Part shown: positions 1 through 7,875 of the stretch, in pieces
Position numbering within the stretch: the first letter of the stretch is position 1
How the letters are laid out: every line of letters starts with the position of its first letter
Source of the DNA: Muricoccus roseus
GTDB lineage: Bacteria; Pseudomonadota; Alphaproteobacteria; Acetobacterales; Acetobacteraceae
Length of the DNA stretch: 64,000 bases
Direction of reading: 5' to 3'
NCBI RefSeq assembly: GCF_900141905.1
Contig: NZ_FQZF01000025.1
Coordinates: 16,101-80,100 of the forward strand
Position numbers and translations under genes: made by a program
Notes under the pieces: generated by a model
Database searches by the model: none
What the model saw: only the letters and a program-made list of their open reading frames with translations
Told to the model about the DNA's origin: nothing

Positions 1-537
1 GGCCGGGTCGAGCTGCCGCGACAGCTCCGGCTGAGCGAGAAGGCCCGCGATCTCGGAGGCGAAGGCGAAGGTGCCGTCCCGCAGCATGGCATGGTGCAGC
101 GGCTTCTCACCGAGGCGGTCCCGCGCGAGCAGCAGCTCTCCGCGCTGGCGGTCCCACAGGGCGAAGGCGAACATGCCGCCCAGGCGGTCGAGCACGCCCA
201 GCCCCCATTCGCGCCAGCCATGCAGGATGACCTCGGTGTCCGAGCGGGTGCGGAAGCGGTGCCCCGCAGCCTCGAGCTGCGTCCGCAGCGTCGCGTGGTT
301 GTAGATCTCGCCGTTGAAGGAGACCGTCAGCCCCGCGTCGTCGGTGGACATCGGCTGCACGCCGCCTTCGAGATCGACGATGGCCAGCCGCCGATGTCCG
401 AGCGCGAGATTCGGCTCGCAGTGGAACCCGGCGCCGTCGGGCCCGCGATGGCGGAGCGCCGCGGCCATGTCCCGCAGGTGGCTGAAGGCCGGAGCCCTCG
501 GCCGGGTGGGATGGAAGACCCCTAGGATGCCGCACAT
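1..537 (-). CDS. Asparagine-synthase-type glutamine amidotransferase, partial
   Basis: The first 179 residues are in the window and the rest lies beyond the left edge. The protein begins MCGILGVF, so Cys2 becomes the N-terminal nucleophile of a class II glutamine amidotransferase. It continues with RHRGPDG, a GHRRLAIVDL stretch and SFNGEIYNH, all typical of the glutaminase half of asparagine synthetase B. Members of this family recur in exosortase A loci, where they probably amidate a sugar or peptide moiety of the exopolysaccharide rather than free aspartate; that role is inferred from context. A GGAAGGG ribosome-binding site lies about 8 bases before the ATG. The synthetase half is not visible. 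Confidence 0.9.
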   Translation of the reverse strand, partial: MCGILGVFHPTRPRAPAFSHLRDMAAALRHRGPDGAGFHCEPNLALGHRRLAIVDLEGGVQPMSTDDAGLTVSFNGEIYNHATLRTQLEAAGHRFRTRSDTEVILHGWREWGLGVLDRLGGMFAFALWDRQRGELLLARDRLGEKPLHHAMLRDGTFAFASEIAGLLAQPELSRQLDPA

Positions 538-813
538 GACATGATCCCTTCCGCGATTCCTTCAGCGCCTTCTTCCGCGCGACGTGTCCCGTGGCGTGCG
601 ACGGCGGCCGCGGTGTGGGACGGCCGCAACAGTTGCATTCCGTTTTTCAGAGAAGCTGTCCCAGAGATCACGTTCATGTTATTGCATCCGCGCGAGCCGA
701 GCCCGGAGACCAGCGTTGCCTTCATGCGGAGGAAGCGCATCTCAAGGAATGGCCTGCCTCCCGACCCTTGATGGGACGAGTGCGATCCGCATGGATACGG
801 AACCGGCGCCTTG
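538..813. other. Intergenic region upstream of the amidotransferase
   Basis: This stretch separates the leftward amidotransferase from a possible small rightward gene. It is less GC-rich around 640-690 than its surroundings, which fits a promoter, but I could not find a convincing -35/-10 pair or a GG-N10-GC sigma-54 element with a TTGC core on the minus strand. Short open frames here have no ribosome-binding site and no recognisable product. Confidence 0.4.
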
Positions 814-978
814 ATGATCCGCGAAGACATCCCTGGACTGGCCCATGACCGCCCGATGGAGCGGGTGCCCGCGCTGCGCGCGCGGCGCCTTCCCTGGCCT
901 GCGGCGGCGCTCGTCATCCTCGGCGCCGGGACGCTTCTCTGGATCGGCATTCTCGCCCTCATCCGGTGGCTGGCGTAA
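814..978 (+). CDS. Possible small single-pass membrane protein
   Basis: This frame encodes 54 residues. The first 28 are polar and arginine-rich, and residues 29-50 (PAAALVILGAGTLLWIGILA) form one clear hydrophobic segment ending in IRWLA. The stop falls 20 bases inside the 3' end of the convergent epimerase gene. The ribosome-binding site is weak, and no family is recognised. The clean basic-then-hydrophobic layout makes it a plausible small inner-membrane protein of the polysaccharide locus, but it could be a chance frame in GC-rich DNA. Confidence 0.35.
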   Translation: MIREDIPGLAHDRPMERVPALRARRLPWPAAALVILGAGTLLWIGILALIRWLA

Positions 979-1924
979 GCACGGGGCGCGGCGAGAGACC
1001 GGGGCGGCCGGCTTTCAGCCAGGCCAGCACCTCCCCCAGGCCGTCGCGCAAATCGGGCGGCGCGCCAAGGCCGAGAAGCTCGCCGGCGCGCGCGGGCGAG
1101 CCGATGGAGTGGCGGATCTCGCCGGAGCGGGGCGGCCCGTGGCGGATGGCGCCCCGCGCGCCGCAGGCCTGCTCCAGCATTTCCGCCAGCATGCGCACCG
1201 AGGTCGCCTGGCCGGTGCAGACATTCACCACCGGCGCCATGACCGAGGCAGCGCGCGGCGCGGCCAGCAGCGCCGCCACCACCTGCGCCACCGGCACGAA
1301 GTCGCGGGTCTGGCTTCCGTCGCCATGGATCGTCACGGCCTCGCCCCGGCTCAGCCGGTCGCAGAAGATCGAGATCACGCCGGAATAGGGTGAGCGGGGA
1401 TCCTGGCGCGGGCCGAAGACGTTGAAGAAGCGCAGGCCGAGTGTCGGGATTCCATGCACCACGCCCGCGGCACGCGCATGCAGCTCGCAACCCAGCTTGT
1501 CCGCGCCATAGGCGGAGAGCGGGCGCGGCGGGGTATCCTCGGTGATCGGCAATGTCGCCGCATCGCCATAGATGGCGGCGGATGAGGCGTAGATGACGGG
1601 GATGCGCCGCGCCCTCGCCGCGTCCATCACCGTGATCGCACCCGTCAGGTTCGCCCGATGCGTGCCCAGCCAGTCGAGCGCGCCGCGCTCGACCGATGCG
1701 ATGGCGGCGAGGTGGAAGCAGAGGTCCACCCCTTCCATGACGAGGCTTGCCGTCGCGGGATCCGCGACGTCGCCCAGGATCAGCTCCGCGCCTGGCGCGA
1801 GATTTTCTTCCGATCCGCTGGAGAGATCGTCGAGCACGCGCACCGCATGTCCCGCCGATCGCAGGGCGAGGCAGAGATGCGAGCCGATGAATCCGCAGCC
1901 GCCGGTCACGAGGACGCGTGACAT
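959..1924 (-). CDS. NAD-dependent UDP-sugar epimerase/dehydratase
   Basis: A 321-residue short-chain dehydrogenase of the extended type. The N-terminus MSRVLVTGGCGFIGSHL is the NAD-binding Rossmann fold, and SAYGADK holds the catalytic Tyr-x3-Lys. The block RFFNVFGPRQDPRSPYSGV closely resembles the UDP-N-acetylglucosamine/UDP-glucose 4-epimerase subgroup. It probably supplies a C4-epimerised nucleotide sugar in the cytoplasm for the exopolysaccharide repeat unit; the exact substrate cannot be read from sequence. The ATG at 1924 was chosen because the fold starts there and GGAGG lies about 10 bases upstream. The same frame stays open further upstream but without family similarity. Confidence 0.88.
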   Translation of the reverse strand: MSRVLVTGGCGFIGSHLCLALRSAGHAVRVLDDLSSGSEENLAPGAELILGDVADPATASLVMEGVDLCFHLAAIASVERGALDWLGTHRANLTGAITVMDAARARRIPVIYASSAAIYGDAATLPITEDTPPRPLSAYGADKLGCELHARAAGVVHGIPTLGLRFFNVFGPRQDPRSPYSGVISIFCDRLSRGEAVTIHGDGSQTRDFVPVAQVVAALLAAPRAASVMAPVVNVCTGQATSVRMLAEMLEQACGARGAIRHGPPRSGEIRHSIGSPARAGELLGLGAPPDLRDGLGEVLAWLKAGRPGLSPRPVLTPATG

Positions 1925-2049
1925 GGCCCGAAGCCCTCCACTCTGTGTTTGATGTCGGTGCGTGGCGGCGTGTTGGCCGCAACAAGATGCTGGACGCGGC
2001 GCGCGCGGCGTGCCTTCGTCATGCCGTCCCGCTCGGGGAAGGAAGACGA

Positions 2050-2919
2050 ATGACGACGCTGACGAGGATGGTTCCGCCCCCGCTCCGCGCGCTGCGCTGG
2101 CGCCTGCCATGGATGTACGCCACGGACCGCTTCCGCGCGGCGCCGCTGCGCACCGCCGCGCGTGCGCTGCGATTCACCGCGGCGGAACTCCGGGGCGGCG
2201 ACATCGACTTCCGCAGTCCGGACGGGCAGGCCTTCACGACCATGCCCAACAACTTCTCCTCCTTCGCGCTCTGCGTCGGCGGAGCGCGGGATCCGGAGAT
2301 CTGGGAGCTCATCCGCGCGCGGCTGAAGCCCGGCTCGGTCTTCGTCGATGCAGGCGCGAATATCGGCACCTACGCCCTGCCGGCGGCGCGGCTGGTCGGG
2401 CCGGGCGGGCGCGTGGTGGCCTTCGAGGCGCATCCGCGCACCTTCGGCTACCTGGCGCGCAACGTGGCCGCCAACGAGCTGCCCTGGGTCACGGGGCTGA
2501 ACCGCGCGCTCGGCGAGGAGGCCGGCGAGATCGAGATGGAGTTCCAGGCCGCCAATCCGGGGGAGACGCATGTGCGTGCGCCGGGCGAGGCCGGCGGTGG
2601 CGGCACGCGCGTGCCCATGACGACGCTGGACGACGCGATGGCGGAGCTGGGACTGACCCGGCTGGACTACCTGAAGATCGACGTGGAGGGCTTCGAGCTT
2701 CCGGTCCTGCGTGGGGCGCGCGGGGTGCTGGCAGCGAGCGCCGGTGCTGCCATCCAGACGGAGCTGCAGGAGCGACACGCTGCCCGGTACGGCTACCGCA
2801 TCGAGGAGATCGGCGCGCTGCTCGGGGGCTTGGGTTTCCATCCCCATGAACCCGCGGGGGGAACGCTGCGTCCGCTCACCGGCAGGCTGGTGGGCGACGT
2901 GATCTGGATGCGGGGCTAG
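2050..2919 (+). CDS. FkbM family SAM-dependent methyltransferase
   Basis: A 289-residue methyltransferase. FVDAGANIGTYALPAARLVG is the glycine-rich SAM-binding loop, VVAFEAHP is the acidic strand that holds the ribose, and YLKIDVEGFELPVLRGA is the FkbM signature near the C-terminus. Family members methylate hydroxyls on sugars or small metabolites, so O-methylation of the exopolysaccharide or its precursors is the likely job. The ATG at 2050 follows a strong purine-rich GGGGAAGGAAGACGA leader. It diverges from the epimerase gene and converges on the Tat-exported protein gene. Confidence 0.85.
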   Translation: MTTLTRMVPPPLRALRWRLPWMYATDRFRAAPLRTAARALRFTAAELRGGDIDFRSPDGQAFTTMPNNFSSFALCVGGARDPEIWELIRARLKPGSVFVDAGANIGTYALPAARLVGPGGRVVAFEAHPRTFGYLARNVAANELPWVTGLNRALGEEAGEIEMEFQAANPGETHVRAPGEAGGGGTRVPMTTLDDAMAELGLTRLDYLKIDVEGFELPVLRGARGVLAASAGAAIQTELQERHAARYGYRIEEIGALLGGLGFHPHEPAGGTLRPLTGRLVGDVIWMRG

Positions 2920-2949
2920 GCAGACGGGGCGGGTCATGCCTCAGCCCCG
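2911..2949. terminator. Hairpin between convergent genes
   Basis: CGGGGCT at 2911-2917 pairs with AGCCCCG at 2943-2949, and inside it GGCA at 2919-2922 pairs with TGCC at 2937-2940. The stem covers both stop codons of the convergent methyltransferase and Tat-protein genes, as expected for a bidirectional terminator. There is no long T tract, so this is moderate evidence. Confidence 0.4.
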
Positions 2950-5115
2950 GCGCGTGGTGGTGCAGCGCGGGGCACGGGCGGGCACCCGCACCACCCCGCG
3001 CGGCACGATGTTCAGCGTGGGGCTGCGCGCATGGGACTGGGCGTCGGTGAAGGGCGCGCCCGCCTCGCTCAGCCAGCCATAGACGCGGCGCGCCGCGGCG
3101 TGATCCAGCACGTCCGAGATCTGGGCGAGGGATTGCAGCGCGAGCCGGCCATATTCGCCGCCGCTGGTACGCCAGCCATCGCCATTGGAGAGGCCGCGCA
3201 GGCGGGTCTGCTCGCCGATCTCGGCCCAGCTGCGATAGGGCGCCGCGCCCGGGACGCCCGCCGGCACCATCGCCAGCGTGTAGGCGGCGCCGTCATGCCG
3301 CGCGAAGCCCTTCGCTTCCGCCTCGAACCGGCCGACGAGGAAGTTGGTCATCCAGGCCAGGAAGGCGCGCGCATCGGCATTGCCCATGCGCGCGGCGGAG
3401 GCGACGGCGGAGGCGAGGTAGTCCTGCTGCCAGGGCGAGGCATCGCCGCGCGGGCCGAAGGAGGTCGGCGGCCACCAGCCATGCGCCTCGCCCTGCATCG
3501 CGTTCAGCGCGGGGATCTGCTCGCGCATCCAGGCCCAGTTCGCGGCGACGGCTTCGCGCAGATAGGGCGCCATCGGGTCGGCATCGCCGCTGATCCAGGC
3601 CGCGGCGCCCAGCGTGCGCAGCCCCCAGGCCGCGCTGCGGACCTGGCGGTTCTTCACGATGTTCAGGCCGTTGATCGGGCCGGACCAGCTGCGGTCGTAG
3701 CGGTTCGCCGGCCAGTTCGACGTAATGTTCCAGGCGGCCTGGGCCTGGAGGTTGTCGAGGAAGGCGCGACGGCCGGTGAGGAGATAGGGGACATAGGACA
3801 GGTCCGGCTGGTGCGCCGGGTCCTCGCCCCAGCCCGTGTCGCGCGGGATGGGTTGCAGCAGGCTGAGCGGCGGCCGGCCGCCGCGCGGGTCGGACCAGAA
3901 GCGCGGCCAGCGGCGCTCATCCATCCAGCCGCCCTTCCCGTCCGCGCCCCCGGCGGCATCCCAGTAGTGCCAGGGCACCGCGCCGGCGGCCTCGGCCTGG
4001 TCGAGCACGAAGGCGGCGGCCCGTGGGTCGCCGGTCATCAGCCAGGCCGTCTGCCAAGCGGTCGCGGGGCCGAGATCGGGGCGGCCGCCGCCGGCGCCCA
4101 TGGATTTCACGATGCTCCGCGGCGCGAGCGGCGCATCCCAGCCCGGGTCCGCCCGGAGGCGCGACAGGGAGTCGAGGAAGCGTTCCTCGACGCCGGTTGA
4201 AAGGTCGTAGCGCGCCACCACGCCGGCCTCGGCGAGATAGGCGGTATCGGGCCGCAGCGCGGGCGGCGGTGCGGCGGGGCGCCCCTCTCGCCCGGCGCCG
4301 AGCAGCCGGCCCCAGGCCTGGTAGTGGCCGTGCCGCACCGGGCCGCTGCGCAGCGCCTCCCGCCCGTCCAGCGTCACGGTCAGGGCGTAGTCGGCGGTGC
4401 CGCCGCCCGGGCGCATGGCCAGGTCGTTGCGGAGCCAGACATCGGCCCACATCGTTCCATCCGCGCGCAGCGACAGGTCCACGACCAGACGCATCGAGCT
4501 GGCGCCAACGACTTCCGGCGGCACCGGCCGCGCGAGCCGCCATTGCAGGGCGAGCGGGCCGGATTGCCAGGGCTGCAGGCCGGCCGCCATGCCCGCGCGC
4601 AGCATCTCCATCAGGTCCGCGACCCAGGGCGTGCCGCCGGCGGGCGTCACGGTCACCGTGGCGCGCCGCCCGGCCAGGGCGGCCTTGGCGTCGAGCGGCG
4701 GCGCTGCCGCCCCCTCCTCACGCGACAGCACCACTCCGATGCGTTCCCCACGTCCCGGCATCGGCAGGGCGAGGGCGACCACCGCGAAACGCGCGGAGCC
4801 GTCGGGATGCCGGGACATGATATCGGCCTGTGCGGCAATGCGGCGGGCATCGGGAAGGCGAGCCCCCAGGGATGCGCCGCGCGGCAGGTCCCCCATGCGG
4901 AAGGCCTGGCCCAGCACGACCACACCGCCCTCCCCCGCGCCCAACCCCTCGAACAGGAGGCCGGTGATGCTCTCCGGCCGGTCGGCGCAGGGCAGCGGTT
5001 GGGCCAGGACGACGCCGGTCGGCAGCGCGGCGGCGGGCGCGCGCGGCTGGGCCTGGGCGGGAAGGCCCATGAGCGCCCCGGCGCCCAGGAGCAGCGCCTC
5101 CCGGCGCGGGATCAT
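2941..5115 (-). CDS. Tat-exported putative polysaccharide-active enzyme
   Basis: This gene encodes 724 residues. The N-terminus MIPRREALLLGAGALMG with a following AQA is a twin-arginine signal peptide, so export as a folded protein is expected. It aligns along its whole length with the first 670 residues of the giant protein at 27459-32213. Shared blocks include HPDGS, VARYDLS, WLMTGD, AEAAGAVPW, LDNLQAQA, MQGEAHGW, SPWQQDY and NFLVGRF. A beta-rich front followed by an alpha-helical body with HPDGS-type motifs recalls the YetA/PcRGLX rhamnogalacturonan-lyase-like family; that link is tentative. Its ATG overlaps the glycosyltransferase stop (ATGA), so the two are translationally coupled. A role in trimming or releasing the exopolysaccharide is inferred. 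Confidence 0.75.
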   Translation of the reverse strand: MIPRREALLLGAGALMGLPAQAQPRAPAAALPTGVVLAQPLPCADRPESITGLLFEGLGAGEGGVVVLGQAFRMGDLPRGASLGARLPDARRIAAQADIMSRHPDGSARFAVVALALPMPGRGERIGVVLSREEGAAAPPLDAKAALAGRRATVTVTPAGGTPWVADLMEMLRAGMAAGLQPWQSGPLALQWRLARPVPPEVVGASSMRLVVDLSLRADGTMWADVWLRNDLAMRPGGGTADYALTVTLDGREALRSGPVRHGHYQAWGRLLGAGREGRPAAPPPALRPDTAYLAEAGVVARYDLSTGVEERFLDSLSRLRADPGWDAPLAPRSIVKSMGAGGGRPDLGPATAWQTAWLMTGDPRAAAFVLDQAEAAGAVPWHYWDAAGGADGKGGWMDERRWPRFWSDPRGGRPPLSLLQPIPRDTGWGEDPAHQPDLSYVPYLLTGRRAFLDNLQAQAAWNITSNWPANRYDRSWSGPINGLNIVKNRQVRSAAWGLRTLGAAAWISGDADPMAPYLREAVAANWAWMREQIPALNAMQGEAHGWWPPTSFGPRGDASPWQQDYLASAVASAARMGNADARAFLAWMTNFLVGRFEAEAKGFARHDGAAYTLAMVPAGVPGAAPYRSWAEIGEQTRLRGLSNGDGWRTSGGEYGRLALQSLAQISDVLDHAAARRVYGWLSEAGAPFTDAQSHARSPTLNIVPRGVVRVPARAPRCTTTRRG

Positions 5116-6521
5116 GCCGCCCAGCGCAGCACGCGGCGGAACAGCGCGAGCTGCCCCTCCGTCGTCTGCTCCCATCCGAAGCGCTCGGCATAGGCCCGCG
5201 TGGCGGCGCGGTCGGGCGGAGCGGCCAGTAGGCGCCTCACGCCCTCCGCGATCCGCGCGGGATCGGCGGCATCGAGCACGATCCCGGCTTCGGGCGCCGC
5301 GACGGCCTCGCGCGATCCCCAGGCCGGGCTGGCCACGACGGGCGTGCCGCAGGCCATGGATTCCAGCAGCACATTCGCCCAGCCCTCGCGGCTGGAGGCG
5401 AGCACCATCGCATCGGCCGCGCCGTAATAGCGGGGCAGCGCCGCATGGGGCACGGCGCCCTCGAACCGGACGCGCCCGGCCACGCCGCAGCGTTCGGCGA
5501 GACTGGCGAGCGAGGCGCGGTCGGGTCCGTCGCCAAGGATGAGCAGGCGGTGCCCGGGCAGGTCGGCCAGGGCGCGGATGACGTGGTGGTGCCCCTTGCG
5601 CTCGATCAGCAGCCCCACGGAGAGCAGCACGGGCTCCTCGCCCAGGCCGAGCGCGGCCCGCGCGCTCTCCCGCTGCAGCGGCGGGCGGAACAGGCCGAGA
5701 TCCACGCCGTTGCGCAACACGGTCACCTTGCCCGGCGGCGCGCCGAGCTCGAGCAGCCCGTCGCGCAGCCCGGCGGAGACGGCGATGAGCGCGTCCGCCC
5801 GCGCCATGGCACCCTGGATCAGCCGACGCGCCAGGGGCCGGTGTGGCCAGAGGCTGACATCCGAACCGCGCGCGGTGAGCACCACGGGTAGGCCCAGGCG
5901 GCGCGCGAGCCATACCGCCGCGACGCCGTCGGGGAAGAGGTAGTGGCCGTCCACCGCGTCGAAGGTGCGGCCGCTTCGCATCAGGCCGAGCGCCGCCGCA
6001 TGCAGCGCGTGATGGAGCGCCGGCGGGTTGGTGAGCATGCCCACCCCCGGCAGGGCGAGGTAGCGCGGATGATGCACCGCGATGCCGTGCCGTTCCTCGA
6101 CCTCGGGAACACTGGCGAAGGCGGCCCAGGCGCCGAAGCGCGGCGAGCGGGAGGGGAACCAGGGAACGGGCGCGAGGACCGTGCTCGTCGCCTCACCGCC
6201 GGCGAGCAGATGGCGCAGCCGGTTTTCCACGAAGACGCCATGATTGGGGCGAGCCGCGCTGGGATAGAGCGTGGTCACGGTGAGAAGGCGGAGCGGTGCG
6301 GCCGGGCGCGGCCCGCGCGCGGGGCGCGGGGGGGGCGCGGGTTCCGTCGCCGCTGTCCCGCATGTCGAAGGGCCACCAGGCGCCTCGGCGGAGCTCCTCG
6401 GGGAGGATGGCCCAGGCGCAGAGCCAGACCATGCCGAGGAGCATCGCGAGGAAATAGAGTCCCTGCATGGGACGGCCTCCCGGTCGTCAGGGGAAAGGCC
6501 GGGGGTGAGGAGCCCGCTCAT
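5112..6521 (-). CDS. GT4 glycosyltransferase, XrtA-locus type, N-terminus unresolved
   Basis: The clear family region starts at LRLLTVTTLYP and PNHGVFVENRLR and runs to the C-terminus. It contains GGDGP-like LLILGDGPDR, EGAVPHAALPRYY and the E-x7-E block REGWANVLLESMACGTPVV, so it is a retaining GT-B enzyme using a nucleotide sugar. The only in-frame ATG before the family region is at 6521; it overlaps the upstream stop (ATGA) but adds about 76 low-complexity residues. The only other start is a GTG at 6278, which would remove the first beta strand. A C8 run at 6328-6335 separates this frame from a well-initiated membrane-anchor frame starting at 6468. Deleting one C would fuse them, so a frameshift is likely. 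Confidence 0.8.
   Translation of the reverse strand: MSGLLTPGLSPDDREAVPCRDSISSRCSSAWSGSAPGPSSPRSSAEAPGGPSTCGTAATEPAPPPRPARGPRPAAPLRLLTVTTLYPSAARPNHGVFVENRLRHLLAGGEATSTVLAPVPWFPSRSPRFGAWAAFASVPEVEERHGIAVHHPRYLALPGVGMLTNPPALHHALHAAALGLMRSGRTFDAVDGHYLFPDGVAAVWLARRLGLPVVLTARGSDVSLWPHRPLARRLIQGAMARADALIAVSAGLRDGLLELGAPPGKVTVLRNGVDLGLFRPPLQRESARAALGLGEEPVLLSVGLLIERKGHHHVIRALADLPGHRLLILGDGPDRASLASLAERCGVAGRVRFEGAVPHAALPRYYGAADAMVLASSREGWANVLLESMACGTPVVASPAWGSREAVAAPEAGIVLDAADPARIAEGVRRLLAAPPDRAATRAYAERFGWEQTTEGQLALFRRVLRWAA
6193..6468 (-). CDS. Membrane-anchor frame ahead of the glycosyltransferase
   Basis: This frame begins MQGLYFLAMLLGMVWLCAWA, a single membrane segment, then EELRRGAWWPFDMRDSGDG, and becomes low-complexity after residue 45. 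A GGGAGG ribosome-binding site sits 7 bases before the ATG, better than anything in front of the overlapping glycosyltransferase frame, and the start is 50 bases after the ligase-like gene. It may be a small membrane protein in its own right, whose C-terminus beyond the C8 run (6328-6335) is out of frame, or the true N-terminus of the glycosyltransferase. I cannot decide between these from one sequence. Confidence 0.5.
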   Translation of the reverse strand: MQGLYFLAMLLGMVWLCAWAILPEELRRGAWWPFDMRDSGDGTRAPPAPRARAAPGRTAPPSHRDHALSQRGSPQSWRLRGKPAAPSARRR

Positions 6522-7864
6522 GCGCGCGCCGTCCCGGCCCGGGGTGCGGCGGCGCGTGCGCGTGCGGCGCCGGGCAGCGGTTCCGCCCGCCAGCCGCGCG
6601 CCGCCGGCGCGGCGGGCAGCTCGTTGCGAAGCTCGGCCAGGGCGAGCGCATGCGCGGCGGCGGCCACCACCAGCAGCGTCCAGTAGAAGTCCCAGTAGCC
6701 GAGGGAGAGGAAGGTGCCGCCGATGCAGTAGGCGAGGATGGAGATCCCCACCATGCGCCCGAGGTCACCCGCCCATTGCAGGCCGGGATGATCGCGCCCG
6801 AGGCGCGAGAGCCGCAGCGAGTACCAGATTCCTGAGACCGTCAGGCCGAGCCAGGCGAGGAAGCCGGGGAAGCCGTGCTCGCCCAGGACCTCGAACCAGA
6901 TGCTGTGCACGGCGCGCGCCGGGCCGCCAGGCATCACACGGTCCACCGCCGCCTGGGAATAGGGGCCGCGGAAGCCGGAGCCGACCAGCGGACGGTCCAT
7001 GGCGAGGCGGAAGGAGGCTTCCCACAGCTTCAGGCGCGTGGTGGCGGAGGCATCCTCCTCATAGGTCTCGATGGAGTTCATGCGCGCCACCCAGGCCTGC
7101 GGCATGAAGGCCATGGCGCCGGCGACGCAGGCGGCGATGACGAGGCCGCCGATCAGCTTGCGCCGGCTGCGCCACCAGAGCAGCAGCGTCACCGCGCCCA
7201 GCGCGATGAAGGCGCCGCGCGAATAGGTGCCCACCACGGCGAAGAGCGTCAGCACCATCGCCGCCATGAGGCCGATCTGCACGATGCGATGGCGGGCGTG
7301 CATGCGGAGGTAGTTCATCAGCGGGATCGCGACGAGCATCGCGGTGCCGATGTGGTTGTTGTCGGCGATGGTGGTGGCCTCGGGGCCCAGCACGCGGAAG
7401 GAGCCGCCGGTGAGGATGGTGAAGGCGCCGCCCCGCACCCCGTAGTAGCCGATGGCGATCACCATCAGCCAGATCAGCGCATCCAGCCGGTGCCGGTCCG
7501 TCAGCAGCGCCGCGGTGAGCAGCAGCGCGAGGATCATCTTCGCCGTGCGGTCCCATTTCGCCCAGGCATCCACCGGCTCGCCGAGCCCGACGAGGGTGGT
7601 GATCGTGAAGATCGCCACCAGGAGGAGGAGCAGGAGTGTGACCGCGTTGATCGGCAACCGGCGCGGCTCCTGCGCCAGGACGCAGCCCAGCAGCGTGCCG
7701 CCCAGCACCATCGCGGCCCAGGGCAGGTTCGCCGCCGAACCCCAGATCTCCCGATGCGGGTTCATGAAGGAGATCCAGGACCACAGCAGCACCCCGGCGA
7801 AGGGACGCACCACCGCCATCGGCAACAGCGTGGCCATGGTGGCGAAGAAGAGGAGGTTGCGCAT
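6518..7864 (-). CDS. O-antigen-ligase-like protein, exosortase A system-associated
   Basis: A 448-residue polytopic membrane protein with about ten hydrophobic segments beginning MRNLLFFATMATLLPMAVV. The long periplasmic loop carries LWEASFRLAMDRPLVGSGFR and HSIWFEVLGEHGFPGFLAW, the Wzy_C/O-antigen ligase pattern. Proteins of this kind are a standard part of exosortase A loci, annotated as putative O-glycosylation ligases; here it may polymerise or transfer the polysaccharide. The start at 7864 lies 11 bases after the prsT stop, in a continuous leftward run of genes. The C-terminal tail is rich in Ala/Arg and likely cytoplasmic. Confidence 0.87.
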   Translation of the reverse strand: MRNLLFFATMATLLPMAVVRPFAGVLLWSWISFMNPHREIWGSAANLPWAAMVLGGTLLGCVLAQEPRRLPINAVTLLLLLLVAIFTITTLVGLGEPVDAWAKWDRTAKMILALLLTAALLTDRHRLDALIWLMVIAIGYYGVRGGAFTILTGGSFRVLGPEATTIADNNHIGTAMLVAIPLMNYLRMHARHRIVQIGLMAAMVLTLFAVVGTYSRGAFIALGAVTLLLWWRSRRKLIGGLVIAACVAGAMAFMPQAWVARMNSIETYEEDASATTRLKLWEASFRLAMDRPLVGSGFRGPYSQAAVDRVMPGGPARAVHSIWFEVLGEHGFPGFLAWLGLTVSGIWYSLRLSRLGRDHPGLQWAGDLGRMVGISILAYCIGGTFLSLGYWDFYWTLLVVAAAAHALALAELRNELPAAPAARGWRAEPLPGAARARAAAPRAGTARA

Positions 7865-7875
7865 CGCGGGGCGCC

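Noticed and set aside
541..848. Several overlapping plus-strand frames upstream of the amidotransferase
   Set aside because: No ribosome-binding site, no hydrophobic or conserved pattern, and they overlap one another in different frames.
3031..4200. Plus-strand frame opposite the Tat-exported protein gene
   Set aside because: Low-complexity shadow of a minus-strand gene that has a signal peptide and a full-length paralogue.
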